The notes under the pieces were generated by a model that saw nothing but the letters and a program-made list of their open reading frames with translations, made no database searches and was not told the origin of the DNA. Of a stretch of DNA of 64,000 nt, positions 53,890 through 63,289 are shown piece by piece; the first letter of the stretch is position 1; each line of letters opens with the position of its first letter. The stretch is from the NCBI GenBank assembly GCA_024710405.1, contig JANJUV010000012.1:1-64000 (forward strand), written 5' to 3'. The DNA comes from Bacteroidales bacterium. GTDB lineage: Bacteria; Bacteroidota; Bacteroidia; Bacteroidales; F082. A program made the translations under genes and the position numbers.

Positions 53890-55938
53890 TCAAAGTTGCA
53901 ATCGAAGCAGTCTTCCGGTAACAATAGTGTCTTTTCCTGACAACCTATAAATGTACAATCCATCAGGTACAATTTTGCCATCAGATGTTGAAAAGTCCCA
54001 AACCATCGACTGACGATCTCCTGTAGCAAAGCCTTCGTAAAGCACATTGATTAATTTACCCTGAACATCAAACACTTCAAGACGAAACTTCTTGTTTGTC
54101 AGGCCCTCAATTTCAAACGTAACTTCTCTAACAGACGGATTGGGATAAACGCCTACCCATATATCGCTGTTTGATCGTTCAATTGTCGAAACCAGATCGG
54201 GGTCAATCATGATAGTCTCAATATAATCGCCTGCATCGGTCATCACCCACACGTAATTCGTAATGAAATCACTTATATCCAGTGTAACCGGAATATTGAG
54301 TTCGACAATCACTTCAAGACTATCAGTTGGTGACAAATTATAAGGAAATTCAGGCAGGGAAGGCAAAACTACATAACCAGGAATGGAGGGTTCAATAGTT
54401 TGTATCTGAATATCTGCGTCAGAAACATTAAAAATCTTAAAACTATGAGTCAATTCGGTGATGTAATAAAGAGTATCGGGGACGAGAATTACAGGTTCTT
54501 CCGGTCCCTGACCAACGATAAAACTGAATGGATCAAGGCTTCCCATGTAAGGCAGCATAACAGATCGGTTTGACTCATCAGCAGCAGAAAGAAAGTAGCG
54601 TACCGTGTCGCCGGCAGCAAAGTTGTTGATCCAGCCCTGATAGTTGTCGCCCGACTGATAGAAAAGCGGGGATTGTTCATAATCGCTTCCATTGATACTG
54701 AAATGCAGCAAAAGTGAATCCGAGATCAGATTTTCGCCCGAATATGGCACTATAGTGGCCTGAATTTCGAGTGAGTCGGACCAATCAACGGTGCCATAAA
54801 GCGGTCGGTGGTCAACAAAAAGCATTTCCAGATCAGCGATACCTATAGTGCGGCAGTGTAACGCATCTGTGTTGTACCAACCATTATAGTTGATTCCGAT
54901 TATCTCATATCCGGGCATGGCCTGCTGATACACCTGAATGGCCTGAGCATCATGCTGGCTGCCGGTAAGTGGAACAAACACCTTATTGTTCAGAATGAGT
55001 GAGTTAGTATATGGTGTATAAGGAAATGTTCCAGGTGTAAAAACTCTGTACACTTTATAAGGATACCCATAAGAACTGGGCGTTGTGGCAAAAAAATTAG
55101 CGATCGTCTCAAACATGCTGAACCTGTAATCGGAAATGGGGACCCTGCCAATCAGGATCTTATCTGGTGCCAAATACTTTCCCCAGCAGTCAATATGTTT
55201 GATATAATCATCCAAAGGGTCAATTGTAACATCATAACGGGTTATTCCCAGATAATCCTCAGCCTTTTGATGAATCTGCGCCTGTGTCAGATTAGTATTC
55301 TCCTCATACAGCAAATCCGTTGAGGCGGCAATCCCTAATCCATCCACCATCATATTGCCGCCGGTATGGGTTAGGTTCATGCCAAATAAATTAATATCCA
55401 GCATATTGGCCATATATTCAGGAACCATATTGTCCTGTGGGCGGTTGCGGTTGTATGGAAAATCGCAGATTCCGGGCTCTTTGTTTCCGTCAAAAACAAA
55501 CCACGGGCCATAATCCCGCGTCCAGTATGAATCACTGTTGTGAAAAGGTGTGATCAGAAAAGAGCAGTTGTCAGTATTCACTCCGTTTGATGCGTATGTG
55601 GCGAGCACCTGATCGGCCATTGACTGGCTGGTTACCCGGGTGATTACCTCCACATCTTCCGACATCTCGGCAATAAGGTTATATGGAATCCCCAATGGAT
55701 TACGAATCAGCACGCCCTGCATGGGTTCAAATTCGGCCACCATACGCACAGGCCCAGGAGGAGGTGGTGTTTCGGTAAAGTTGATACCGGTGAGCACCGG
55801 TTCATACATCTCTTCTTCCGAAAGATAGTGAAGCTTGCGCCAGTCAGGCTTATTTTCAGGCTTTTGCTGGGCAAACGAACCGGTTGCCGCTGATAGCAAC
55901 CCTGTCAAAACGATGAAGAATACCAGGTACTTTTTCAT
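53890..55938 (-). CDS. Secreted peptidylarginine-deiminase-like protein, T9SS cargo
   Basis: 682-residue exported enzyme of the agmatine deiminase/PAD_porph family, which turns a guanidino group into a ureido group. ATG 55938 gives a signal peptide (KKYLVFFIVLTGLLSAATGSFAQ); longer starts do not. Active-site pattern: W139-x-x-D142 (YWTRDYGPW), R164-x-R166 (YNRNR), HTGGN at 191-195, H248-x-D250 (KHIDC), and C362 in ALHCRT. An Ig-like region (about 380-480) and a further beta domain lead to a T9SS tail (VYPNPSVREVTFEI ... GLYIYRLSGKDTIVTGRLL). The spacing mirrors Porphyromonas PPAD. If it works alike it citrullinates C-terminal Arg of extracellular peptides; agmatine deiminase is the alternative. 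Confidence 0.85.
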   Translation of the reverse strand: MKKYLVFFIVLTGLLSAATGSFAQQKPENKPDWRKLHYLSEEEMYEPVLTGINFTETPPPPGPVRMVAEFEPMQGVLIRNPLGIPYNLIAEMSEDVEVITRVTSQSMADQVLATYASNGVNTDNCSFLITPFHNSDSYWTRDYGPWFVFDGNKEPGICDFPYNRNRPQDNMVPEYMANMLDINLFGMNLTHTGGNMMVDGLGIAASTDLLYEENTNLTQAQIHQKAEDYLGITRYDVTIDPLDDYIKHIDCWGKYLAPDKILIGRVPISDYRFSMFETIANFFATTPSSYGYPYKVYRVFTPGTFPYTPYTNSLILNNKVFVPLTGSQHDAQAIQVYQQAMPGYEIIGINYNGWYNTDALHCRTIGIADLEMLFVDHRPLYGTVDWSDSLEIQATIVPYSGENLISDSLLLHFSINGSDYEQSPLFYQSGDNYQGWINNFAAGDTVRYFLSAADESNRSVMLPYMGSLDPFSFIVGQGPEEPVILVPDTLYYITELTHSFKIFNVSDADIQIQTIEPSIPGYVVLPSLPEFPYNLSPTDSLEVIVELNIPVTLDISDFITNYVWVMTDAGDYIETIMIDPDLVSTIERSNSDIWVGVYPNPSVREVTFEIEGLTNKKFRLEVFDVQGKLINVLYEGFATGDRQSMVWDFSTSDGKIVPDGLYIYRLSGKDTIVTGRLLRLQL

Positions 55939-55974
55939 GAAAGGAACGAATAAAATTTGAGACAATCTGATCAA

Positions 55975-55982
55975 CAAAAATA
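55975..55982 (-). promoter_or_regulatory. -7 box for the deiminase gene
   Basis: Minus-strand TATTTTTG matches TAnnTTTG, 37 bases before the ATG at 55938. It supports that start. Confidence 0.45.
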
Positions 55983-56132
55983 GGTAAACTGTAATCATAT
56001 TTCGCATTTTGCTGCTGCAAAGCGGTTGAAACATGAAAACATACATTTGCTTTAGAATGATCATTTCAATATATACTTTTGATGTGTTCCAATACGGCAA
56101 GTGTAAAGGCTGCAAAAACCAGTAAAATTGTA

Positions 56133-56140
56133 TATCTTTG
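56133..56140 (+). promoter_or_regulatory. -7 box for tatA
   Basis: TATCTTTG matches TAnnTTTG, 27 bases before the ATG. No TTG at standard spacing. Confidence 0.45.
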
Positions 56141-56167
56141 CTCCATAATATCTAAGCACAACAGATT

Positions 56168-56365
56168 ATGACACTTTCAATATTGCTCGGTATGATAGGC
56201 GGATGGCAGATTTTTGTCATCGTCCTGGTGGTTTTGTTGCTTTTTGGTGGAAAAAAGATTCCGGAATTGATGAAAGGTATTGGCCGCGGCGTGAAAGAGT
56301 TTAAAGATGGTATGAGCGGCGAAGACCAAAAGCAGGGCAGCAACGAAAAGGATCAGACCAAATAG
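56168..56365 (+). CDS. tatA: Sec-independent protein translocase TatA/E
   Basis: 65-residue Tat pore-type subunit: one membrane helix (about 12-27, WQIFVIVLVVLLLFGGKK), the FGG-K-IPEL hinge, an amphipathic helix (LMKGIGRGVKEFKDGM) and a charged tail. It moves folded proteins across the inner membrane with TatC, which is not nearby. Own promoter; single-gene unit. Confidence 0.93.
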   Translation: MTLSILLGMIGGWQIFVIVLVVLLLFGGKKIPELMKGIGRGVKEFKDGMSGEDQKQGSNEKDQTK

Positions 56366-56508
56366 TTTTCTTCTATCCGTCTGACGGTTACCACTCAGCA
56401 TTAATTTGTGTTTCGGCCTGAAAATAGCATTGGAACACACTAAGGTTTATTAACCAACGTTTGTTCATTGATTCTCATGGGGCAGATATTTTGGGATTCC
56501 AAACTCTT

Positions 56509-56516
56509 TATTTTTG
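56509..56516 (+). promoter_or_regulatory. -7 box for the transglycosylase gene
   Basis: TATTTTTG matches TAnnTTTG, with TTG at 56491-56493 (spacer 15, slightly short). 27 bases to the ATG at 56544. Confidence 0.45.
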
Positions 56517-56543
56517 TTTACAGGACTTATTCAGAATAATTTT

Positions 56544-58280
56544 ATGAAATTGAAGATTTTAGTTATATTCCTGCTCTTAATATCATTTTCGGGGCTGAAC
56601 ATCAATGCCCAGTCAGAAGCTGACGAACTTTACAGCGATACTTTATATTTGGATCAGGACAGCCTGTCTCTGGCCGAACCAGATACTTCCCTGTTTATCA
56701 AACAATTGGGTATATTCTCAACAGATGACTCCCCTGTTGTGAAGATGCTCGACAGTCTTTACAAGATCAGATATTTTGACAACAATATTTGGATCACTGA
56801 TTCAGTAAACTGGAATAAATATGGTTATGCACCTGATTATATTCCTACCTTTCCGGACTCGGTCTATGCCGAACGAATCGCAAAACTGAACCGCGAAACA
56901 CCAATTGACCTTGTTTATAACAAACATGTACAGGCGTTTATAGATCTGTATGCCGTTCGCAAAAGAGGACTTACCAGCAGGGTAATGGGTCTGTCATATG
57001 TGTATTTTCCAATGTTTGAGGAGTTGCTCGACCGATATGATATTCCGCTTGAGATGAAATATCTGGCTGTTGTAGAATCAGCATTGAATCCGGTTGCAGG
57101 GTCACATATGGGAGCTAAAGGTTTGTGGCAGTTTATGTATGGTACTGGAAAAGTGTATAACCTGAAGGTTACCTCACTTGTTGACGACCGTTTCGACCCC
57201 TATAAATCGACCGTTGCAGCATGCGAACACATGCGCGACCTGTATAATATTTATCAGGATTGGTTTTTGGTGCTCGCTGCCTACAATTCAGGTGCCGGTA
57301 ATGTGAACCGTGCCATCCGCCGTGCCAGAGGGGTAAAGGACTACTGGGCAATCTGGCCTTATCTGCCCAGGGAAACACGCGGTTATGTGCCGGCATTTAT
57401 CGCTGTAACATACGTAATGAACCACCCCACAGAACATAACCTTTATCCTTTCCATCCGGGCATGATGATGAGCGGCACCGACACCGTCACCGTCAGGGAT
57501 CTTGTTGCATTCGATCAGATAAGCGAAATGCTTGGCGTGCCAATAGAAGACCTCAGGTTCTTCAACCCACAGTTTAAAAAAGACATCATACCTGCCGGCC
57601 CCGAAAATCCTTATATCATCAGGATTCCCTCGGATTTCATCGGCCCTTTCCTGAACAATGAAAATGAACTATATGCTTATAAAACCAAAAAAGGGGTAGA
57701 AAAAGAAAAACTTGCCGAAGAAATCAAGAAAGTAAGCGACCAAAGCGTTCATATCGTCAGGAGTGGTGAAAATCTGGGGCTTATTGCGAAAAAATACAGG
57801 GTTAGTGTGAATCAGTTAAAAGCATGGAACAATATAAAACGAAACATGATCTATCCCGGCCAGCGACTAACTGTTTTCAGTTCCGGAACTCCGGCACCTA
57901 TCACCGGAGAAACACCTGTCAAACGTTCGGGCACTTCAACACATCACACGGTAAAACGGGGTGAAACTTTAGGTAAGATCGCTTCAAAATACCAATGCAC
58001 CGTAACTGACCTGCGCGAATGGAACAACCTTTCGGGTACAAATATCCAGATTGGTCAGAAATTGAGGGTGTATCCGGCCGAAAACCTGACGGAAAACAGG
58101 GAAGTGCCGAAAAATAACGGCAAGTTTATTTACCATACCGTAAAATCGGGTGATACACTTTGGGATATTGCCAGGCAATATGATGGCGTTACTGTGGAGC
58201 AGATCAAAAAACTGAACAATCTGAATAATAAATCAAGGATTATGCCTGGTCAGAAGCTGAAGATAGCTACTGTAAGCTGA
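56544..58280 (+). CDS. MltD-like lytic transglycosylase with three LysM domains
   Basis: 578-residue peptidoglycan lyase. ATG 56544 yields a signal peptide ([22 protein letters not shown]); a TTG ten codons earlier lies at the -7 box. SLT domain about 140-290: catalytic Glu178 in [48 protein letters not shown]. Three LysM repeats begin near residues 399, 465 and 529 ([56 protein letters not shown]) and bind glycan strands. Together with the DUF4837 gene 20 bases downstream it forms a two-gene unit. Confidence 0.93.
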   Translation: MKLKILVIFLLLISFSGLNINAQSEADELYSDTLYLDQDSLSLAEPDTSLFIKQLGIFSTDDSPVVKMLDSLYKIRYFDNNIWITDSVNWNKYGYAPDYIPTFPDSVYAERIAKLNRETPIDLVYNKHVQAFIDLYAVRKRGLTSRVMGLSYVYFPMFEELLDRYDIPLEMKYLAVVESALNPVAGSHMGAKGLWQFMYGTGKVYNLKVTSLVDDRFDPYKSTVAACEHMRDLYNIYQDWFLVLAAYNSGAGNVNRAIRRARGVKDYWAIWPYLPRETRGYVPAFIAVTYVMNHPTEHNLYPFHPGMMMSGTDTVTVRDLVAFDQISEMLGVPIEDLRFFNPQFKKDIIPAGPENPYIIRIPSDFIGPFLNNENELYAYKTKKGVEKEKLAEEIKKVSDQSVHIVRSGENLGLIAKKYRVSVNQLKAWNNIKRNMIYPGQRLTVFSSGTPAPITGETPVKRSGTSTHHTVKRGETLGKIASKYQCTVTDLREWNNLSGTNIQIGQKLRVYPAENLTENREVPKNNGKFIYHTVKSGDTLWDIARQYDGVTVEQIKKLNNLNNKSRIMPGQKLKIATVS

Positions 58281-58300
58281 TCCTGCAAAACCCAAAGGTT

Positions 58301-59326
58301 ATGAAAGTTTTTGTCGTTTCCATGCGTGGTTTGCACTGGTTGACCACTGTTGTTGTATTGTCTGGATTACTGCTGCTGTCATTCTCCTGCGAACAGAAAG
58401 GCCCCAGAAGTGCCCGGTCAGTCGGTGTTACTTCTGAGATACTTGTAGTCACGCAAAACAAAGAACAATGGAAGGGAATTGCTGGTGAAGCCATACGCGC
58501 CTACTTTGGGCAGTCACAGTATGGACTACCTCAGGAAGAACCCATCTACAACATTGCCAATATTGAACTGGAGAATATGTCGGATATGTTTCAGAAACAC
58601 CGTAATATTCTACTTGTTGAAATGGGTAGCAAACAAGAAAAACCAATCGTTGAAACACGTGCTGATTTGTGGGCCAAACCGCAACGCGTGGTTAAGATAA
58701 GGGCAGCCAATCCTGATCAATGGGTGCAGACATTTGATGAACACAAGGAGAGTATCCGGCTGCTTTACGACCGCACAGAGAGAGAAAGGTTGATGAATAT
58801 TTTCAGGCCAACCGCCAAAACAGATGTTGCTGAAGCCTTGTTCCGGCATCTGGGCGTTTCCATGATCATTCCAGAAGGTTTTTTCGTGGCCAAAACCGAA
58901 AATGACTTCATGTGGATCAGAAGAGAAACACCTGAGAACAGTCAAGGAATTATTGTGTACAGAATTCCATACAGGGATACCCTCCAGCTGACTGATAACA
59001 GACTTACCTACACACGCGACTCAATAGTAAGCCGGCACATTCCCGGCCCCTCACCCGGCTCATTTATGACAACAGACAAGGAATTTGTCCCGCCAATGAG
59101 CCAACGAATAAATTATTTCGTGGAAGATTTTGCCATCGAAAACAGAGGCATGTGGAAACTAATTGGTGATTTTATGGCAGGACCGTATCTTTCATATACG
59201 GTAATAGACCAATCCAAAGGCCATTTGATCACGGTCGAAGGTTACGTTTATGCCCCAAACAAAGACAAACGCGATTTGCTCCGTCAACTTGAAGCCGTAT
59301 TGTTCAGCTTAAATTTGAATCCTTAG
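58301..59326 (+). CDS. DUF4837 family lipoprotein
   Basis: 341-residue lipoprotein (signal TTVVVLSGLLLLSFSCEQ, lipidated Cys30). The mature part follows the DUF4837 pattern: SEILVVTQNKEQWKGIAGEAIRAYF, then FMWIRRETPENSQGIIVYRIPY and RGMWKLIGDFMAGPYLSYTVID near the end. Function unknown; the family is found in Bacteroidota. Follows the transglycosylase gene closely. Confidence 0.88.
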   Translation: MKVFVVSMRGLHWLTTVVVLSGLLLLSFSCEQKGPRSARSVGVTSEILVVTQNKEQWKGIAGEAIRAYFGQSQYGLPQEEPIYNIANIELENMSDMFQKHRNILLVEMGSKQEKPIVETRADLWAKPQRVVKIRAANPDQWVQTFDEHKESIRLLYDRTERERLMNIFRPTAKTDVAEALFRHLGVSMIIPEGFFVAKTENDFMWIRRETPENSQGIIVYRIPYRDTLQLTDNRLTYTRDSIVSRHIPGPSPGSFMTTDKEFVPPMSQRINYFVEDFAIENRGMWKLIGDFMAGPYLSYTVIDQSKGHLITVEGYVYAPNKDKRDLLRQLEAVLFSLNLNP

Positions 59327-59351
59327 TTTCGGTTTACCCAACCCGTAATTA

Positions 59352-59372
59352 GCAACGCGCAACGCGCAACCC
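59352..59372. repeat. Three-copy heptamer repeat
   Basis: GCAACGC, GCAACGC, GCAACCC in tandem between the DUF4837 gene and the convergent lipoprotein gene. Short; no function inferred. Confidence 0.4.
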
Positions 59373-59381
59373 GCTACCCCT

Positions 59382-59786
59382 TTAGTCCTTCTGGTACGTC
59401 ACAATAATCTTCCCCATCGCGGTTTCTGATTCGGCTACGATGGTACCATCAATCAATTTACCCAGCTCAGTCATGCGTGCCCCCATATCTTCAAACCGGT
59501 AATTGATAATACCGCTCTCCTGATCCAGCACCCAGAAAGCTTTGTAGGTTGTGTTGCCTGCAATGATACTCATAACTGAATCATTCTGAATTTCAAGTAT
59601 GGTTTGCTTTTCACGCTCGGCAACCTGACGGAGCATTTCGGGAGTTGAAGATTGTTCATTGAATTCAACCTTCACATCGGCAACCTTCCAGATGCCTGTC
59701 AGGTCGGGTCCCTTTTTTGTGGAGCATGAAACAATGGCCACCAAGCCTGATATCAGTAAAATAATCAGAAATAAGCGCGATTTCAT
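59382..59786 (-). CDS. Small lipoprotein, lipocalin-like
   Basis: 134-residue lipoprotein: signal RLFLIILLISGLVAIVSC with lipidated Cys21. The mature part (LTGIWKVADVKVEF, QTILEIQNDSVMSIIAGNTTYKAFWVLDQE, GKLIDGTIVAESETAMGKIIVTYQK) has the short-strand pattern of lipocalin-like DUF proteins that begin L-x-G-x-W. Function unknown. Convergent with the DUF4837 gene. Confidence 0.8.
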   Translation of the reverse strand: MKSRLFLIILLISGLVAIVSCSTKKGPDLTGIWKVADVKVEFNEQSSTPEMLRQVAEREKQTILEIQNDSVMSIIAGNTTYKAFWVLDQESGIINYRFEDMGARMTELGKLIDGTIVAESETAMGKIIVTYQKD

Positions 59787-59802
59787 CTGTTCTTTTTTTT
59801 TG

Positions 59803-59810
59803 CAAAAATA
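59803..59810 (-). promoter_or_regulatory. -7 box for the small lipoprotein gene
   Basis: Minus-strand TATTTTTG matches TAnnTTTG, 17 bases before the ATG at 59786. Confidence 0.45.
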
Positions 59811-59961
59811 AGGATATTTTGATCTGCTAAACGGCTAATTTCACTCTGTTCATCCCTCGCAACCATGCCATTCTGATCAAGTCCTCAGAGAAATCAATAC
59901 TAATTTTTCATTCACAACTAATTCATTTTGTGTGCCCAAGAAACTTTCTTAAAAAAAACAC

Positions 59962-59991
59962 TTGACAAAATAAATATTTCTTTTACTTTTG
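59962..59991 (+). promoter_or_regulatory. Promoter of the TetR-exporter operon
   Basis: TTG at 59962-59964, 19-base spacer, TACTTTTG at 59984-59991: the best match to the Bacteroidota promoter in this window. Its start site falls just before the inverted repeat at 59999. Confidence 0.8.
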
Positions 59992-59998
59992 CCAAATG

Positions 59999-60018
59999 GT
60001 TTAACCATATAGTTAAAC
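59999..60018. promoter_or_regulatory. TetR operator candidate
   Basis: GTTTAAC-CATATA-GTTAAAC, a 7-base inverted repeat with a 6-base spacer, just after the predicted transcription start and 16 bases before the regulator's ATG. This is the usual position for autorepression by a TetR-family dimer. Confidence 0.7.
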
Positions 60019-60034
60019 TAATTAGCAAAAAAAT

Positions 60035-60640
60035 ATGACAACAGAAGAAATCATTCTGCAGGCAGCACGGAAAGTGTTCAGGGAAAAAGGGCTCGAAGGA
60101 AGCAGGATGCAGGAAATCGCCGATGAGGCAGGTATCAACAAAGCACTGCTGCATTACTATTTCAGGTCAAAAGACAAACTTTTCATGAAGATCTTTTCTG
60201 AAGCCATACAAAGCATGTTGCCATCCGTGCGGATTTCGCTACAGGAAGTTGAAACGCTGAACCAGTTTCTGTCATTTTTTGTTCATGAATATTTAAAACT
60301 GCTGAATGAACTGCCCTGGCTACCCAGATTCATCCTGCAGGAAGTCAACCGCAATCCAAAGCTTATCAAAGACATTATGGGAAACCGCGAGCTGCCCATC
60401 AATGAAATTGACCGCCTGATACGTCGCGATACCGAAAAAGGACTTATCATGCCCATCTCTGCTGAACACCTCATGGTTAATGTAATCTCCATGATCATTT
60501 TTCCATTTGCAGCCCGACCTGTGATACAGACCTTGATTTTCAAGGATGATGAACATGCATATAAACAATTTCTGATTGATCGGAGTGAACAGATAACACA
60601 GTTTGTCCTGAGGTCAATTTCCATCCAATCAAAGCCCTGA
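60035..60640 (+). CDS. TetR/AcrR family transcriptional regulator (CecR-like context)
   Basis: 201-residue repressor. TetR HTH at about residues 24-45 (SRMQEIADEAGINKALLHYYF preceded by AARKVFREKGLEG). The ligand domain (about 60-195) has no obvious signature. First gene of an operon whose order (regulator, TolC, YbhG-like adaptor, YbhF-like ATPase) resembles cecR-ybhGFSR of E. coli, which exports drugs or cations. Its stop overlaps the next ATG. Confidence 0.92.
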   Translation: MTTEEIILQAARKVFREKGLEGSRMQEIADEAGINKALLHYYFRSKDKLFMKIFSEAIQSMLPSVRISLQEVETLNQFLSFFVHEYLKLLNELPWLPRFILQEVNRNPKLIKDIMGNRELPINEIDRLIRRDTEKGLIMPISAEHLMVNVISMIIFPFAARPVIQTLIFKDDEHAYKQFLIDRSEQITQFVLRSISIQSKP

Positions 60641-61908
60641 TGATGAAAACGCTGATGCTGACAATATTTTTAGTGTTTTCTTTGGCCATACAGGCACAGG
60701 AACCAAAAATTTTAACCCTCAATCAACTAACTGACAGTGCACTTGCAGCTTTTCCGCCAGGCAGGGGAAGGCAGATACTCGAGCAATCATTCGAGCTGAA
60801 AAAAAACATCGTCCGGGCGGGATTATATCCAAATGCGAATTTGAATGCACAGCTTTCCTATCAGTCGGATGTAACCAAAATCGAGATCCCCATGCCGGGC
60901 TTTAAGGCTCCGGAATTAGCCAAAGACTGGTATAGGGTGAATATTGACCTCTATCAAACCATGTATGATGGCGGAATGACAAAAGCAAGGCTAGAAACCG
61001 AGAATGCTGAATACCAATTGCAAATCAATAAAATTGAGCAGGCAGAAGAGCAATTGAAGAAAAAGGTAAATGATCTGTTTTACGGTGTTCTGATGGCCAA
61101 CAACAGGATCAGGGTTTTAAACTTTGCAATAGCCACTACACAGGCAATGATCTCAGAAACAGACACGCGAGCAAAAAAAGGAATGGTTTTAAAATCAGAA
61201 CTTGCCGCAGTTGAGAGCGGTTTGCTTCAGTACAAACAGCAGTTGGTGGAAGCATCAGCTGCCAGGAATGCTTCGCTTGAACTGCTTTCATCAGTGTGTA
61301 ATGTTACAATTAGTGCTTCTGACAGCCTAAGCGTAAACACACCAGAAAACAACCGGCCATACACACTCAACCGAAAAGATGCCGATGAATTTGGATTGCT
61401 TACAGGTCGTGCAAACAGCCTTATGCTGATGGAAAAAAGCAAGAGAAGACCTGCACTTGGGCTGTTCGGACAGGCAGGTTATGGCAGGCCGGGTTACAAT
61501 ATGCTTGATGATTCATTTGATGAGTATTTTCTGATTGGCATCAGACTTAATTACAACATCTGGGACTGGAACACTCATAAGCGAAATATTCAGGTTATCA
61601 GACTGCAACAAAAACAGACCGAGCTTGCCGAAGAAAATTTCCGTATGCTTCACATGGGCAGGTGGAAAGCAATGATAAGAGAAGCAGAACAATTTGATTC
61701 GCTGCTTGCGCTTGATGATGAAATCATCAGGTTGCAGCAAACGGTGGTTGACGCAAGCCGTGCCCAGCTAAACAATGGTACCATAACAGGCGCTGCATTT
61801 GTGACTGAGCTCAACAAACTCCATCAATCAATCATTATGCGCGAAAACCACAAGATCCTCCGCTCAAAGACCTATCATGAAATCAACTTACTTACCGGTA
61901 ATCAATAA
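60640..61908 (+). CDS. TolC family outer-membrane efflux protein
   Basis: 422-residue OEP channel. Signal peptide about 1-20 (MLTIFLVFSLAIQAQ). Two OEP halves: LNLTQ-type start KILTLNQLTDSALAAFP, YRVNIDLYQTMYDGGMTKARLE (first barrel strand), and LIGIRLNYNIWDWNTHKRNIQ in the second. GTITGAAFVTELNKLHQS near the end is the usual second-hairpin motif. Serves the adaptor and ABC exporter of this operon. Adaptor starts five bases downstream. Confidence 0.9.
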   Translation: MMKTLMLTIFLVFSLAIQAQEPKILTLNQLTDSALAAFPPGRGRQILEQSFELKKNIVRAGLYPNANLNAQLSYQSDVTKIEIPMPGFKAPELAKDWYRVNIDLYQTMYDGGMTKARLETENAEYQLQINKIEQAEEQLKKKVNDLFYGVLMANNRIRVLNFAIATTQAMISETDTRAKKGMVLKSELAAVESGLLQYKQQLVEASAARNASLELLSSVCNVTISASDSLSVNTPENNRPYTLNRKDADEFGLLTGRANSLMLMEKSKRRPALGLFGQAGYGRPGYNMLDDSFDEYFLIGIRLNYNIWDWNTHKRNIQVIRLQQKQTELAEENFRMLHMGRWKAMIREAEQFDSLLALDDEIIRLQQTVVDASRAQLNNGTITGAAFVTELNKLHQSIIMRENHKILRSKTYHEINLLTGNQ

Positions 61909-61913
61909 AGAAA

Positions 61914-62813
61914 ATGAAAACAATAAGATATTTCTCTCTTTGGGCAATGGGCTTTTTGGTCATACTTTCGTGCACGAGAACCGAAAAACCTTCAGACGCC
62001 TATGGCAATTTCGAGGCAGTCGAGATCATGGTATCGGCCATGGCTCCTGGGGCCTTGCTGTCATTGAATGTTGATCAGGGAGACCAGTTATATGAAGGGC
62101 AACTGGTTGGATTGATTGACACTACAGAAGCTTCGATCAGGGTGGAGCAGGCCAAAGCACAACAGCAGGCCATAATGGCACGATTGCTTAATGTTAAGGC
62201 GCAACGCGAGGTGCATGACCAGCAACTGGCCAACCTCAGCCGAGATTATGACCGGGTTGCAAGCCTTTATCGCGAGGGCGCTGCCACACTGAAGCAGAAA
62301 GAAGATCTTGAAGGGGCAATCGCACTCACCGCAAAACAATTACAGGCCACATTGGCACAGGCAACTTCCATTGAGGCCGAGGCAAGAGCAGTCGGACAGC
62401 AAGTCATGCAACTGGAAGAGGCCAAAAAGAAATGCTTTATTACAAACCCCTCTGGTGGAACTGTCCTTAGTACATATTCGCGTAAAGGAGAAACAGTTGT
62501 GTATGGTAAGCCACTATATAAAATTGCTGACCTGAGCAACATGGAACTTAAAGTGTATATTAGCGGCCGACAACTTGCCGGTTTCACGATCGGACAGCCA
62601 ATTGAAGTGATCATTGACCAAACGGCAGAACAGGGCAACTCGTCCCTTAAAGGAGAGATAACCTGGATTTCGGCATCATCCGAATTCACCCCGAAAACCA
62701 TACAAACCCGCGACGAGAGGGTTGATCTGGTTTATGCCATGAAAGTCCGTGTTCAGAACGATGGCAGGCTCAAGATCGGGATGCCCGGCGAAATACGGAT
62801 TCTTCAACCTTAA
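61914..62813 (+). CDS. YbhG/HlyD-like periplasmic adaptor lipoprotein
   Basis: 299-residue adaptor with a lipobox (LVILSC, lipidated Cys20) instead of a helix anchor. Lipoyl half VSAMAPGALLSLNVDQGDQLYEGQLVG (about 41-67), alpha-hairpin about 75-170 with YREGAATLKQKEDLEGA, second half NPSGGTVLSTYSRKGETVVYGKPL, then beta-barrel (MELKVYISGRQL). It couples the ABC exporter to the TolC channel. DUF2147 gene follows at 14 bases. Confidence 0.88.
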   Translation: MKTIRYFSLWAMGFLVILSCTRTEKPSDAYGNFEAVEIMVSAMAPGALLSLNVDQGDQLYEGQLVGLIDTTEASIRVEQAKAQQQAIMARLLNVKAQREVHDQQLANLSRDYDRVASLYREGAATLKQKEDLEGAIALTAKQLQATLAQATSIEAEARAVGQQVMQLEEAKKKCFITNPSGGTVLSTYSRKGETVVYGKPLYKIADLSNMELKVYISGRQLAGFTIGQPIEVIIDQTAEQGNSSLKGEITWISASSEFTPKTIQTRDERVDLVYAMKVRVQNDGRLKIGMPGEIRILQP

Positions 62814-62827
62814 AACACTTTAAAAAC

Positions 62828-63283
62828 ATGAAAATTAAATCTCTGGTTCTTTTTCTCGGAATTCTTGTTGCTTTCTCAGGCAATCAGGTTCAGGCACAAA
62901 AACTTAAAGCCGATGATGTACTGGGCATTTGGCTTAACGAAGATGGCGATGCCCATGTTGAAATGTTCAAACGCGATGGAAAAATTTATGGAAAGCTGGT
63001 TTGGCTGAAATTTCCCATCGACGACGAAACCAAAAAACCCAAACTGGACAAAAAAAATCCAGACAACAAACTCAAATCACGACCGGTTATGGGCCTTGAG
63101 ATACTTACAGGCTTCACTTTCGACGGTTCATCAGAATGGTCGGGCGGGCAAATCTATGATCCCAAATCAGGTAAAACCTATAGTTGCTATATGGCTTTTG
63201 ACGAAAACAAAAAGCTCAAAATCAGAGGGTACATAGGTATCTCGCTAATTGGCAGAACAACTTATTGGACCAGAATAAAATAG
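62828..63283 (+). CDS. DUF2147 domain-containing exported protein
   Basis: 151-residue protein with signal peptide (LVLFLGILVAFSGNQVQAQ). Mature part is a DUF2147 lipocalin-like fold: DDVLGIWLNEDGDAHVEMFKRDGKIYGKLVWLKFP, then GLEILTGFTFDGSSEWSGGQIYDPKSGKTYSCYM, and RGYIGISLIGRTTYWTR. Function of DUF2147 is unknown. It sits inside an ABC-exporter operon, so it may shuttle or sense the exported compound; inference only. Confidence 0.88.
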   Translation: MKIKSLVLFLGILVAFSGNQVQAQKLKADDVLGIWLNEDGDAHVEMFKRDGKIYGKLVWLKFPIDDETKKPKLDKKNPDNKLKSRPVMGLEILTGFTFDGSSEWSGGQIYDPKSGKTYSCYMAFDENKKLKIRGYIGISLIGRTTYWTRIK

Positions 63284-63289
63284 TATTCA

